Shown here: positions 15,978-23,969 of the stretch, one piece after another
Position numbering within the stretch: position 1 is the first letter of the stretch
How the letters are laid out: each line of letters opens with the position of its first letter
Assembly (NCBI RefSeq): GCF_014203665.1
Contig: NZ_JACHJN010000015.1
Coordinates: 62,001-126,000 of the forward strand
DNA length: 64,000 bases
Source of the DNA: Saccharothrix tamanrassetensis
GTDB taxonomy: Bacteria > Actinomycetota > Actinomycetes > Mycobacteriales > Pseudonocardiaceae
Reading direction: 5' to 3'
The notes under the pieces: generated by a model
Told to the model about the DNA's origin: nothing
The model's input: the letters and a program-made list of their open reading frames with translations, nothing else
The model's database searches: none
Translations under genes and position numbers: made by a program

Positions 15978-15998
15978 CACAGGATGGTCGACCCTGTG
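15978..15998. promoter_or_regulatory. Inverted repeat upstream of LLM monooxygenase operon
   Basis: CACAGG and CCTGTG flank a 9-base spacer containing GTCGAC. The site lies 53-73 bp upstream of the ATG at 16051, where a promoter is expected. Possible operator. Confidence 0.35.
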
Positions 15999-16050
15999 AC
16001 CCGGTTCCCCGCTGCCGCAGAATCCGAAGGAGGTCGAAGGGAGTCGGGAC

Positions 16051-17118
16051 ATGGGAACTGGTCTGCACCTCGCCGTGGCGTTGGAGGGCACCGGGTGGCA
16101 TCCCGTGACGCCGCCCGACGACGCGCGGTTCACGCCGGGGTACTGGGTCGACCTGGTGCGGGAGGCCGAGCGCGGCCTGCTGGACTTCGTCACGTTCGAG
16201 GACGACCTGGGTCCGGTCGGGCGGTTGGACTCGGTGCTGGTCGCGTCCCGGGTGGCGCCGCTGACCTCGCACATCGGGCTGATCCCGACCGCGGTCTCGT
16301 CGTTCACCGAGCCGTTCCACCTGTCCAAGGCCATCGCGACGCTGGACTACCTCAGCACCGGCCGCGCGGGCGTCCGGGTGCGGGGCTCCTGGTCGAACGA
16401 GCACGCCCGGCACTTCGGCCGGCGGACGTTCCCGGAAACCCCGGACGGCGTGCTGCCGGACGCCGCGGTGCAGGACGATCTGGTGGACGAGACCGCCGAC
16501 TACGTGGAGGTGCTGCGCCGGCTGTGGGACAGCTGGGAGGACGACGCCGAGATCCGCGACGTCGCCACCGGGCGGTTCATCGACCGGGACAAGCTGCACT
16601 ACATCGACTTCGCGGGCAACTGGTTCAGCGTCAAGGGGCCGTCGATCACCCCACGGCCACCGCAAGGTCAACCGCCGGTCGCCGTGCTGTCGCACGCATC
16701 CCGGATCCACGGCCTGGCCCGTCGCTCGGCGGACCTGGTGTTCACCACGCCGCACAGCGTGGACGACGTGCGGTCGATCGGCGCGGAAGTGCAAGGCCTG
16801 CACCACTTCGCGGATGTGGTGGTGTTCCTGGGCGCCGACGGGAAGGCGCGGGTGGAGGCGTTCGAAGGGCTGTGGTCGGACGCGCTGGTGTTCGGCGGGA
16901 CGGCGGCGGAGTTGGCCGACTTCCTCTTGGAGTGGCACGAGGCCGGCGTGTCCGGGTTCCGGCTGAGGCCCGCCGCGTTGCCGGACGACCTGGTGGCGGT
17001 CACGTCGGAGCTGGTGCCCGAGTTGCAGCGGCGTGGCGTTTTCCGCACCGCGTACGAGGCTTCCACGTTGCGGGGGCACCTGGGTCTGCCCCGACCGGCC
17101 AACCGCTACGCCGCCTGA
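16051..17118 (+). CDS. LLM-class flavin-dependent monooxygenase
   Basis: 355 residues of the bacterial luciferase-like (TIM-barrel) family, with DFVTFEDDLGPVGRLDSVLVASRVAPLTSHIGLIPTAVSSFTEP (flavin-site strands) and LDYLSTGRAGVRVRGSWS. The N-terminus HLAVALEGTGWHP and the RLWDSWEDDAEIRD segment place it near the NtaA/SnaA/DszA monooxygenases, which use FMNH2 supplied by a separate reductase to oxidise small organic or organosulfur substrates. A strong ribosome site (GGAGGTCGAAGGGAG) precedes the ATG. It forms a two-gene operon with the related gene 20 bp downstream. The substrate is unknown, and no flavin reductase is nearby. Confidence 0.85.
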   Translation: MGTGLHLAVALEGTGWHPVTPPDDARFTPGYWVDLVREAERGLLDFVTFEDDLGPVGRLDSVLVASRVAPLTSHIGLIPTAVSSFTEPFHLSKAIATLDYLSTGRAGVRVRGSWSNEHARHFGRRTFPETPDGVLPDAAVQDDLVDETADYVEVLRRLWDSWEDDAEIRDVATGRFIDRDKLHYIDFAGNWFSVKGPSITPRPPQGQPPVAVLSHASRIHGLARRSADLVFTTPHSVDDVRSIGAEVQGLHHFADVVVFLGADGKARVEAFEGLWSDALVFGGTAAELADFLLEWHEAGVSGFRLRPAALPDDLVAVTSELVPELQRRGVFRTAYEASTLRGHLGLPRPANRYAA

Positions 17119-17138
17119 ACCGCCCGAGAGGACGCGAG

Positions 17139-18419
17139 ATGAAGCAGATCCACCTGGCCGCGCACTTCCCGGGCGTCAACAACACCACCGTGTGGAGCGA
17201 CCCCCGAGCCGGCAGCCACATCGAGTTCTCGTCGTTCGTCCACTTCGCACAGACGGCGGAGCGGGCGAAGTTCGACTTCTTCTTCCTGGCCGAGGGTCTG
17301 CGGCTGCGGGAGCAGAACGGGCTGATCTACGACCTGGACGTGGTGGGACGGCCGGACACGTTCACCGTGCTGGCCGGGTTGGCGGCGGTGACGTCCCACC
17401 TGGGACTGGCGGGGACGATCAACTCGACGTTCAACGAACCGTTCGAGGTGGCGCGGCAGTTCACCTCGCTGGACCACCTGTCGGAAGGGCGGGCGGCGTG
17501 GAACGTGGTGACGTCGTGGGACGCGTTCACCGGGGAGAACTTCCGGCGGGGCGGCTACCTGCCCGAGTCGCAGCGGTACGAGCGGGCGAAGCGGTTCCTC
17601 GACGCGGCGACCGCGCTGTTCGACTCGTGGCGGGAAGGCGGGGCTTTCTCGTACCGTGACGAGTTCTTCGACATCGCGGGGAAGTTCGACCTGCCCCGAT
17701 CACCGCAGGGGCGGCCGGTGATCCTGCAGGCGGGGGACTCGGACGAGGGGCGGGAGTTCGCCGCGGCGAAGGCGGATGCGATCTTCAGCCGGCACGCCAC
17801 CCTGGCCGAGGGGCAGGCGTTCTACCGGGACGTGAAGGGGCGGCTGGCCAAGTACGGGCGTACGCCGGACCAGCTGGTGGTGCTGCCCGCGGCCACGTTC
17901 GTGCTGGGGGACAGCGACTCGGAGGCCCAGGAGCTGGCGCACGAGGTGCGGCGTCAGCAGGTGAGCGGGCAGACGGCGATCAAGTTCCTGGAGCAGCTGT
18001 GGAACCGTGACCTGTCTTCGTACGACCCGGACGGGCCGTTGCCGGAGATCGATCCGGTGGTGGGGGAGAACACGATCGCCCGTGGGCGGGCCAGTGTGCG
18101 GCAGTACCGGGATCCGTTGGGCAAGGCGCGGGAGTGGCGTGAGTTGGCGGCGGCGAAGAAGCTGTCGATCCGGGAGCTGGTGATCGAGACCACGGCCCGG
18201 CAGACGTTCATCGGGTCTGCTTCGACGGTGGCGACGCAGATCAACGAGCTGGTGCAGGCGGATGCCAGTGACGGGTTCATCTTGGTGCCGCACGTCACGC
18301 CGGGTGGGTTTGATGCCTTCGCGGATGCGGTGGTGCCGTTGTTGCAGGAGGGTGGGGTGTTTCGGTCGGAGTATGTGGGGTCCAGTTTGCGGGATCATCT
18401 GGGGGTGGGGCAGGGGTGA
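17139..18419 (+). CDS. NtaA/DmoA-family FMN-dependent monooxygenase
   Basis: 426 residues. The N-terminus KQIHLAAHFPGVNNTTVWSD, then AKFDFFFLAEGLRLREQNG, VTSHLGLAGTINSTFNEPFE and LDHLSEGRAAWNVVTSWDAF are signature segments of the nitrilotriacetate monooxygenase component A group of luciferase-like enzymes. GRPVILQAGDSDEGREFAAAKADAIFS and the C-terminal VPLLQEGGVFRSEYVGSSLRDHLG complete the fold. The ATG at 17139 begins the homology, and the frame open upstream to 15852 is not coding. It presumably works with the preceding monooxygenase on related substrates. Codon use becomes less GC-biased toward the 3' end. Confidence 0.88.
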   Translation: MKQIHLAAHFPGVNNTTVWSDPRAGSHIEFSSFVHFAQTAERAKFDFFFLAEGLRLREQNGLIYDLDVVGRPDTFTVLAGLAAVTSHLGLAGTINSTFNEPFEVARQFTSLDHLSEGRAAWNVVTSWDAFTGENFRRGGYLPESQRYERAKRFLDAATALFDSWREGGAFSYRDEFFDIAGKFDLPRSPQGRPVILQAGDSDEGREFAAAKADAIFSRHATLAEGQAFYRDVKGRLAKYGRTPDQLVVLPAATFVLGDSDSEAQELAHEVRRQQVSGQTAIKFLEQLWNRDLSSYDPDGPLPEIDPVVGENTIARGRASVRQYRDPLGKAREWRELAAAKKLSIRELVIETTARQTFIGSASTVATQINELVQADASDGFILVPHVTPGGFDAFADAVVPLLQEGGVFRSEYVGSSLRDHLGVGQG

Positions 18420-18551
18420 GGGTGGGGCGGGGGTGAGGGGGTAGCAGCGTCCTGCTGGGCGGGTGGCCTCGCCGGACGGGGCCTCGTCTGAAGGGCGTAA
18501 GGGCGTCCTCGCCGGACGGGCAGACCGCCAAGGATCCCTACAAGAGCCCTG

Positions 18552-18570
18552 CAAAGCTCTTCGAGCTTTG
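18552..18570. terminator. Hairpin downstream of monooxygenase operon
   Basis: CAAAGCTC-TTC-GAGCTTTG is a perfect 8-bp stem with a three-base loop, 133 bp after the stop at 18419. The upstream AAGAGC (18542-18547) could instead pair with GCTCTT (18556-18561). Nearby CTCGCCGGACGGG occurs twice (18468 and 18509). Confidence 0.4.
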
Positions 18571-18583
18571 GAGGGCGGTGGGT

Positions 18584-18729
18584 CTGCGTGTCATCCCCGT
18601 ATGGCCAGGTCAAAGACAACCACATGCGTCAAGGGCAGATCGATCATGTGTGTGCGGTGGTCGCGGGTGTCGATCTGCCCTTGACACATGCGGTTCCCTG
18701 CGGGCAGGCCATACGGGGATGACACGCAG
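18584..18729. repeat. 146-bp composite inverted repeat, possible mobile foldback element
   Basis: The outer arms 18584-18606 and 18707-18729 are perfect 23-bp complements. Inner arms 18618-18643 and 18670-18695 pair over 26 bases with two mismatches. An 11-base unpaired stretch lies between the arms on each side, and the central loop is 26 bases. No ORF fits. The size and shape suit a MITE/REP-like element or a large RNA hairpin. No flanking target duplication is obvious. Confidence 0.65.
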
Positions 18730-18789
18730 GCGGAGAGGTGTGCGCTGCGCGCGGGTTAGGCGTTCGGGTGGCGTGTGGTGGCTTGTGTC

Positions 18790-18834
18790 GAGGAGTGTCG
18801 CGGGGAACCTGTGGTAGGTCCCGCGACACTCCTC
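18790..18834 (-). terminator. Strong hairpin after the ESX-associated gene
   Basis: GAGGAGTGTCGCGGG and CCCGCGACACTCCTC are perfect 15-bp arms, and the 15-base loop itself holds ACCT/AGGT. It starts 8 bp beyond the stop of the minus-strand gene at 18843, so it is probably that operon's terminator. Confidence 0.65.
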
Positions 18835-18842
18835 TCCGTACC

Positions 18843-20336
18843 TCATTGGCTCCAGTCGCCGATGACGGGCGGGGCGGTGGTGCCGGGGGTGCCGAATACC
18901 TCGTCGGGGTCGGGTTCGACCAGGTAGGACGGGGTTTCGTGCTCGATGTCCTCTTCGCCGCGCGCACCGGTTGGTCCGACGCCGGGCATGCCGGGCATTC
19001 CGCCTGGTCCGGTGGTGCCGCGTCCGGTGGCTGCGGTGGTGCCGGGGCCGGTCGGTCCGCTGCGGGGTGCGCCTGGCGTTGCTGCTCCGGGGTTTCCGGC
19101 TGCGCCGCCGGGTGGTGTGCCGGTACCTGGCGGGAACCCGGCTGCGCCTCCGGTGCCGAAGGCCCTGGCTGCTGCGGCGCCGCCGGGTAGGCCTCCTGGT
19201 CTGCTGCCGGGGGTGCTTGGCCTGGCGGCCGGTGTGTTGCTTCGGCCGGGTGGATGGCCTGTGCCGCTTGGGGTTCTGCCTGGCGCTCCACCGATGACGG
19301 GTAGTGGGCCGGTGCCGGGGCCGTTCTTCGGGTTCTGCACCGGGGCGTAGGTCGGGGTGAGGGAGGCTCCGCTGGTTTGCGTCGAGCCGCCCGGGGTGTT
19401 GGCCGATTGGCTGCTGGGATCGGCCTTCGGGATGCTGGGCTGCGCGGTGGCGGTCGAGGTTTCCGTGGTGCCGTTGACAGTGGGGGTCGGTGTGCGGCCG
19501 GGTGGGGTTTCCGGGGTTGGTCGGGGGGCCGGGGTCGGGTCGACGCGTTCCTTCGGCGGGGTGGGAGCGGGGGCGAATGCGGGTTGGGCCGCTGAGGTCT
19601 GGGCTACCGTGCGGTCGTAGGTTTCTACTACGCGGGCGGCTTCCTGGTGGTCCTTCTGCTGTTGTTCGAAGGCTGCGCGGTCGGCGGCGGCCTGTTGGGC
19701 CAGTTGGATCGGGTCGGTGATGGACAGGAGCCTGTCGTTGGCCGCTCGCACGTCGAACGGTTCGGCCGGTGGTGGGGGCACGGTGTTCTTGGCGTCTGCC
19801 AGCGCTCTTGACTGTTGGGTGAACAGGGTTCCGGCCAGTTGCGCCGAGACACCCGTCTCGCCGGCGCGGTTCCCCATGTCCGCCAACGCCTGTCGTGCGC
19901 CGTTGCCGGCCTCGCCCACCCAGTCGGCCTCGCTGTTGCCGATCGCGGTGGCGATGGCCTGGTGGAAGGTGGCCAGTTTGTTGCCCAGCTCGGTCCAGTC
20001 GGTGCCCATGTCGCCCACCCGCCCCGGATCCACGCCCTCGTGCACGCTGTCGTACAGCCGCTGGTGCGGGATCCCCAGGTAGAAGACGCCGGGGTCGGCC
20101 GGTGCGGAGCGGGTGAGCACGCCGTCTTTCAGTTGCGCTGCTTGACGGTCCAGCAGGTCGTCGACGCGGCCGGGGTCGACCAGACCACCGATGTAGGGAC
20201 CGAACGGTCCGTACTCCGTCTTGTACTCGCGGTCGACGCGCTGCTGCAACTCCTCGCCCGTGCTGCTCTCGGAGTGGTGGTCCAGGCGGTAGCGGCGGTA
20301 CACGTCTGATGGCTGCCCGGGAGCCCCGTGCGTCAT
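18843..20336 (-). CDS. ESX-associated proline/glycine-rich protein
   Basis: 497 residues. The N-terminal 200 residues are helical and contain WTELGNKLATFHQAIATAIGNSEADWVGEAGNGARQALADMG, a WXG100/PPE-like helical hairpin (W-x-G-x-A-x-x-A). A low-complexity Pro/Gly/Ser/Thr region at about 265-465 follows, then an acidic tail (GEEDIEHETPSYLVEPDPDEVFG) with a YxxxD/E-like secretion signature. Proteins of this layout are common in Pseudonocardiales beside EspG and DUF3558 genes, and are thought to be type VII secretion substrates. It is the last gene of a four-gene minus-strand cluster and is followed by a strong terminator. Confidence 0.75.
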   Translation of the reverse strand: MTHGAPGQPSDVYRRYRLDHHSESSTGEELQQRVDREYKTEYGPFGPYIGGLVDPGRVDDLLDRQAAQLKDGVLTRSAPADPGVFYLGIPHQRLYDSVHEGVDPGRVGDMGTDWTELGNKLATFHQAIATAIGNSEADWVGEAGNGARQALADMGNRAGETGVSAQLAGTLFTQQSRALADAKNTVPPPPAEPFDVRAANDRLLSITDPIQLAQQAAADRAAFEQQQKDHQEAARVVETYDRTVAQTSAAQPAFAPAPTPPKERVDPTPAPRPTPETPPGRTPTPTVNGTTETSTATAQPSIPKADPSSQSANTPGGSTQTSGASLTPTYAPVQNPKNGPGTGPLPVIGGAPGRTPSGTGHPPGRSNTPAARPSTPGSRPGGLPGGAAAARAFGTGGAAGFPPGTGTPPGGAAGNPGAATPGAPRSGPTGPGTTAATGRGTTGPGGMPGMPGVGPTGARGEEDIEHETPSYLVEPDPDEVFGTPGTTAPPVIGDWSQ

Positions 20337-20358
20337 CGCTCTGTCCTCTCCCTGCCGG

Positions 20359-20922
20359 TCACGGCAGTCTCGGCTCGACCAGCTCCGCTATCCGCAACGC
20401 GAGTGGACACGGGTCCTGGCCGGTCGCGTTCAGCACTACGTCCACGCGCGAGGAATCGGTGACGCCCAAATAGATCCCGCAACTGCCGGTCGCACCGAGC
20501 AGTTCTTTCGCGGCGCGGTCGCCGACCTTGATGTCCTTGATCACGCCCCCGTTGGGCTGCACGCCGGACAGTCCCACGTTGGTGCGGATACCGACCGCGA
20601 ACGTGGCCGGCTTGGGCGCGAACACGCAGGACCTCGCCGTGCCGATCACCTCCTTGGTCGGCTCCTTGCGCAGCGCTCCCAACGCGTCGGTCACCTCGTC
20701 GGTGGTGACCAGGGTGCAGGGATCGGTGTCCTCCAGGGAAACCGGTGAGCCGGCGTTGCCCGACGGGCTCGCCGAGGTGCTGCCGGACGGGCTGGGCGAG
20801 GTGCTGCTGCCCGCGGTGCTCGCACCGGACGCGGGTCGGGCGTCCCCGGAGACCGGCCCACCGCAGGCGGCGACGGCGAGCAGTGCGGTCAGCAGGACGG
20901 CCAGGCTGGTTCGAGAGTTCAC
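20359..20922 (-). CDS. DUF3558 lipoprotein
   Basis: 187 residues with a lipoprotein signal peptide (SLAVLLTALLAVAAC, lipobox cysteine at residue 20), a Ser/Pro/Gly linker to about residue 60, then a DUF3558 domain marked by LEDTDPCTLVTTDEVTDALG, a second cysteine in ARSCVFAPK and the closing QDPCPLALRIAELVEPRLP. DUF3558 proteins are surface lipoproteins of Pseudonocardiales, frequently encoded with ESX-associated genes, of unknown function. It lies 22 bp upstream of the previous gene and 17 bp after the following one, so the three are probably co-transcribed. Confidence 0.9.
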   Translation of the reverse strand: MNSRTSLAVLLTALLAVAACGGPVSGDARPASGASTAGSSTSPSPSGSTSASPSGNAGSPVSLEDTDPCTLVTTDEVTDALGALRKEPTKEVIGTARSCVFAPKPATFAVGIRTNVGLSGVQPNGGVIKDIKVGDRAAKELLGATGSCGIYLGVTDSSRVDVVLNATGQDPCPLALRIAELVEPRLP

Positions 20923-20939
20923 GGGTGCTCCCCGGTCGG

Positions 20940-21347
20940 TTAGGCGCTGAGGGTCGAGCCGCCGATGTTCTGCAGGCCTTGCGCGCGGTCGTCGTCGGTG
21001 GACCGGTAGCTGCCCATCGCCTGCTCCACGTTGGTGCGCAGTCGTGCCAGGTCTTCCTTGAACTTGTCGATCGCCGGTATGAAGCCCTGCGCGGGATCGG
21101 TGGCGATGGACGCCAGGAACGGCTTGTAGACCTGTGCCGCCGGTGTCGTGCCGAGCGGGGGTTCCTGGGCGAGCATCTCGGCACGCATCAGCGTTTCCTC
21201 AGCGGCCTGGATCATGTCGTCGATCGCGTTGAGCAGTGCCTGGCCGCCTGACTGGCTGATGGTGAACCCGGCCGCCGTGGCGGCCTGGAATCCGGCGACC
21301 GCGTGGGACATCCCGCTGAGGCCGGCGATCACGCCGTCTACCGCCAT
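20940..21347 (-). CDS. Small helical ESX-type protein
   Basis: 135 residues from the ATG at 21345-21347 (MAVDGVIAGLSGMSHAVAGF), with GGGGAG upstream. An almost entirely helical protein with a central AIDDMIQAAEETLMRAEML and a C-terminal FKEDLARLRTNVEQAMGSYRSTDDDRAQGL. The size, helicity and small-residue turns suit a WXG100-like secretion substrate or chaperone partner, although the WxG motif itself is absent. It sits between EspG-like and DUF3558 genes on the same strand. An upstream start at 21419 would add a stretch without coding character. Confidence 0.7.
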   Translation of the reverse strand: MAVDGVIAGLSGMSHAVAGFQAATAAGFTISQSGGQALLNAIDDMIQAAEETLMRAEMLAQEPPLGTTPAAQVYKPFLASIATDPAQGFIPAIDKFKEDLARLRTNVEQAMGSYRSTDDDRAQGLQNIGGSTLSA

Positions 21348-21462
21348 GCTGTTCTCACTCCCCTGGAGGACACCTGATCTGACGCTCGGTACAGTCTTTG
21401 TGACAAAGAGTGATGGCACGATCCGGTGGGTCGGACGCGCGGTTCGCGGAGTCGGTGCCGGG

Positions 21463-22215
21463 TCATCCGGGTGAATCCAGCAGACGGGTCAGCCGGCGGC
21501 TCAACGTCGCCTGGTCGGCCGGCGTGTAGGTGGCGGACGGCGGCCCGTTGCGCTCGGCGCCGGGGATCACGGCGTACCGGCCGACGTCGGTGTCCAGGTA
21601 GCCCACGGTGCCGAGGTCGGTGCCGTTCGACGTGACCGCCGTGAAGTAGCCCGCGCCCAGCCTCGGGCGGCGCAGGATCTCCTCCACCACCGCGCGCGAC
21701 GACGGCGCCGCGGGCTTGAGCCTGGTGGTGAAGCGGAACTCGGAGAAGTCCTCGTCCACCGGGCGGATCGGTGCCGAAGTGTCCGTGACGGTGACCGACG
21801 AGCCGGGGCCCGGGCGGACGGCGGGGAGCAGGTCGACCAGCGCCCGCACGACGGTGTCCGGGTGGCGCGGCTGGAACTCGACGGACTCGCCGTGCTGCAC
21901 CGCGAGCACGCCGGCCCGTCGGTCGCGCACGGCCAGCGCCACCGGACGGCTGTCCCCGGACGTGCCGACCAGCGCGACGGCCGCACGCCCCCCGGCGAAC
22001 AGGCGCAGCGGTTCGACCAGCTCGGGCGCGAACTCGTCCCCCCGGACGAGGTCGCGCGCCGTCAGGGAGCGGTGCACCGCGGCCACCACGGCCAACCGCT
22101 CCTCGCGGGTCGAGCCGTGGTGGCCGATGGTGAACGGGAAGCGCCGCACGTTGATCCGCAGCGCCTCGCCGAGTGCGTCCAATTCGGCGAATGAGCACAC
22201 GATCCCCGTCGCCAC
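21463..22215 (-). CDS. EspG-family ESX secretion-associated chaperone
   Basis: 250 residues that fit the EspG family: SFAELDALGEALRINVRRFPFTIG at the N-terminus, the central strand pattern VALVGTSGDSRPVALAVRDRRAGVLAVQHGE, and a C-terminal LGAGYFTAVTSNGTDLGTVGYLDTDVGRYAV followed by YTPADQATLSRRLTRLL. EspG proteins are cytosolic chaperones that bind PE/PPE-type substrates for type VII secretion. It is the first gene of the minus-strand cluster, with a GTG start. No EccB/C/D/E core or mycosin gene is in the window, so it must serve a secretion system elsewhere. Confidence 0.85.
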   Translation of the reverse strand: MATGIVCSFAELDALGEALRINVRRFPFTIGHHGSTREERLAVVAAVHRSLTARDLVRGDEFAPELVEPLRLFAGGRAAVALVGTSGDSRPVALAVRDRRAGVLAVQHGESVEFQPRHPDTVVRALVDLLPAVRPGPGSSVTVTDTSAPIRPVDEDFSEFRFTTRLKPAAPSSRAVVEEILRRPRLGAGYFTAVTSNGTDLGTVGYLDTDVGRYAVIPGAERNGPPSATYTPADQATLSRRLTRLLDSPG

Positions 22216-22301
22216 GCGGAAACCCCACCCTTCCCCCTTCGGCCGTGGGCCATACTGGCAGGGCGGGTGTCGAAACCACGTGCGACAAATGCGGATTTCA
22301 C

Positions 22302-22338
22302 TCGAAGCCTAACCGTTCGGGCGAACGTCTCAGGCTTC
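22302..22338. terminator. Two-tier hairpin in the 22216-22632 gap
   Basis: GAAGCCT/AGGCTTC (22302-22308, 22332-22338) encloses CGTTCG/CGAACG (22312-22317, 22322-22327). It lies downstream of the deaminase stop on the minus strand and upstream of the EspG gene, so it may terminate the former. The rest of this 417-bp gap has lower GC and no convincing gene. Confidence 0.4.
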
Positions 22339-22632
22339 AATCACTCTGTGTCGGGTGTGATTGCCGGGATAACCCACGGTCCTCATCTTCGCAGGCCACC
22401 GACTGGCGCGTCACTCCTTCGGATGCCACCAGGACGGGTGACGGCAGGTCGGCGCCATTCCGGGCGACTATGACGACGGATGGCTCGGCCGAGGTCGAGA
22501 GGGGCGTTGCGGCAATACGAGTTTCCGTCAATTCCAGGCGAATGTGGAACGTTGTCCCAACACGGTTTGTTCGTCGCATCAACAGTCGAGGCGGCGAGTG
22601 GCACCTGTGAGCACGCACCACGTCGCGGGCGG

Positions 22633-23049
22633 CTAGGGGTAGTAGCCCTCCACGGGCACGCGGGCCTCGTCGAAGAGCGCGGGGCCCTCGGTGGGCACCT
22701 CGGGGAAGCCGCCGGAGGTCTTCAGGCTGTTGAGCTGCTCGGTGGACAGCGCGAACACCACCCGCCCCAGCCCGGAACGCGCCAACGCGCCCGCGCACAT
22801 CCCGCACGGCTCGCAGCTGGTGTACATCGTGGTGCCGGCGGCGGTCTCGGCGTCGAGTTCGCGTGCCGCCCAACGGGCCAGCTTCAGCTCCGGGTGGGCG
22901 GTGATGTCGTCGTCGGTGAGGCTGGAGTTGCGCTCCTCCGCCAGGACCGTCCCGTCCGGCCCCACGAGCAACGACCCGAACGGCGGGTTCCCGCCCGCGC
23001 GGGCTTCGGCGGCGAGTGCCACGGCACGGCGCAAGTGCTGGTCGTTCAA
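22633..23049 (-). CDS. Nucleoside/cytidine deaminase family protein
   Basis: 138 residues of the zinc-dependent CMP/dCMP deaminase family. The catalytic motif is HPELKLARWAARE (H-x-E-like: here H-P-E, with His as zinc ligand and Glu as proton shuttle), and the second zinc motif is TSCEPCGMCAGAL (PCxxC). The N-terminus GGNPPFGSLLVGPDGTVLAEERN is typical of guanine- and tRNA-adenosine-deaminase relatives. The start is a TTG at 23047-23049 overlapping the stop of the upstream gene as TTGA, with AAGGAA just upstream. The overlap implies translational coupling to the F420-type enzyme. The exact base substrate is unknown. Confidence 0.88.
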   Translation of the reverse strand: MNDQHLRRAVALAAEARAGGNPPFGSLLVGPDGTVLAEERNSSLTDDDITAHPELKLARWAARELDAETAAGTTMYTSCEPCGMCAGALARSGLGRVVFALSTEQLNSLKTSGGFPEVPTEGPALFDEARVPVEGYYP

Positions 23050-23876
23050 CGGAATTCCTTTCGTACGGTGGCAAGTGCGTGCCACGCCTGTTCGGGATGC
23101 CGGGTCTCCTCCGGATCGCCCGCGAACGGATCCAGCACCACGGCCTGCGCGCCCTGTGCGCGCAGCTCTGCCAAGTCGGCGACCACCTGCTCGACGGACC
23201 CCTCGCCCATCCGGCGGTCCGCCAACGGCTCGTCGGTGATCCGCAGCAGGATTCGGGGAGCCAAGGCGGGCAACGGTTTCTGCTCCTCCTCGGCGATGAC
23301 TTCCAGCCGTGCCAACGCGGTCCGCCACGCGGTGTGCGTGAGTCGCAGGCTGTGCCAGGCGTCGCCGTGCCGGACCGCGCGGCGCAGTGCCGCGTCGCTG
23401 TGGCCGCCGACCCAGATCGGGATCCGTCCCGGCCCGTAGTCGGCTTCGTCCTGCCACGCCCCGCGCACCGCCACGATGAGTTCCTCGGTGAGCTTCCCCC
23501 TTCGCGCGTAAGGGACTCCGAGCGCCTCGAACTCCTGCCGGGCCCACCCGACGCCGACGCCCAGCACGAACCGGCCACCGCTGAGCTGCGAGAGGTTCGC
23601 CGCCATCCGGGCGACCAGCAGCGGGTGCCGGTACGGCGCGATCAGCACCGTGGTGCCCAACGTGATCCGCTCGGTCACCCCGGCCAGCCACGACAGCGTC
23701 GTGAACGGCTCGTAGAACGGAGCGGGGTACTGCTCCGCGACGTCCGGCGTCACCGCCACGTGGTCGGACACCATCAGCAGGTCGAACCCGAGCCCCTCCA
23801 CGGTCCGGGCCCAGTCGCGCAGCACGGCCGGTGAGGTGCCGGGGCCGAAGTTGGGGACGTTCACACCGATCAGCAC
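23046..23876 (-). CDS. LLM-class F420-dependent oxidoreductase
   Basis: 276 residues, beginning LIGVNVPNFGPGTSPAVLRDWARTVEGLGFDLLMVSDHV, with ITLGTTVLIAPYRHPLLVARMAANLSQLSGGRFVLGVGVGW in the middle: the F420-binding face of luciferase-like oxidoreductases (TIGR03619-like). The C-terminal RIPIWVGGHSDAALRRAVRHGDAWH is also characteristic. Start GTG at 23874-23876. It uses F420H2 or oxidised F420 on an unknown substrate, in the cytosol. Divergent from an Lrp regulator 93 bp away and coupled to the downstream deaminase. Confidence 0.87.
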   Translation of the reverse strand: MLIGVNVPNFGPGTSPAVLRDWARTVEGLGFDLLMVSDHVAVTPDVAEQYPAPFYEPFTTLSWLAGVTERITLGTTVLIAPYRHPLLVARMAANLSQLSGGRFVLGVGVGWARQEFEALGVPYARRGKLTEELIVAVRGAWQDEADYGPGRIPIWVGGHSDAALRRAVRHGDAWHSLRLTHTAWRTALARLEVIAEEEQKPLPALAPRILLRITDEPLADRRMGEGSVEQVVADLAELRAQGAQAVVLDPFAGDPEETRHPEQAWHALATVRKEFR

Positions 23877-23969
23877 GTGATCAAGGCTATGCGTCGGCGC
23901 ACGATTCCTGAAGGGGCTCCTCACGGCGTTGACCGGCCAAGACCGTGGATTCCCCGGTAGATTGACCGG

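Noticed and set aside
15852-17138. A long N-terminal extension in the frame of the monooxygenase at 17139
   Set aside because: The first 429 codons are a frame-shifted shadow of the preceding monooxygenase. Homology begins at the ATG at 17139.
18468-18521. A CRISPR-like pair of repeats (CTCGCCGGACGGG twice)
   Set aside because: Only two copies, no regular spacers and no cas genes. It is part of a palindrome-rich gap.
18542-18570. Alternative pairings AAGAGC/GCTCTT versus CAAAGCTC/GAGCTTTG as an attenuator
   Set aside because: There is no downstream gene on the plus strand to attenuate, so a terminator or repeat element is simpler.
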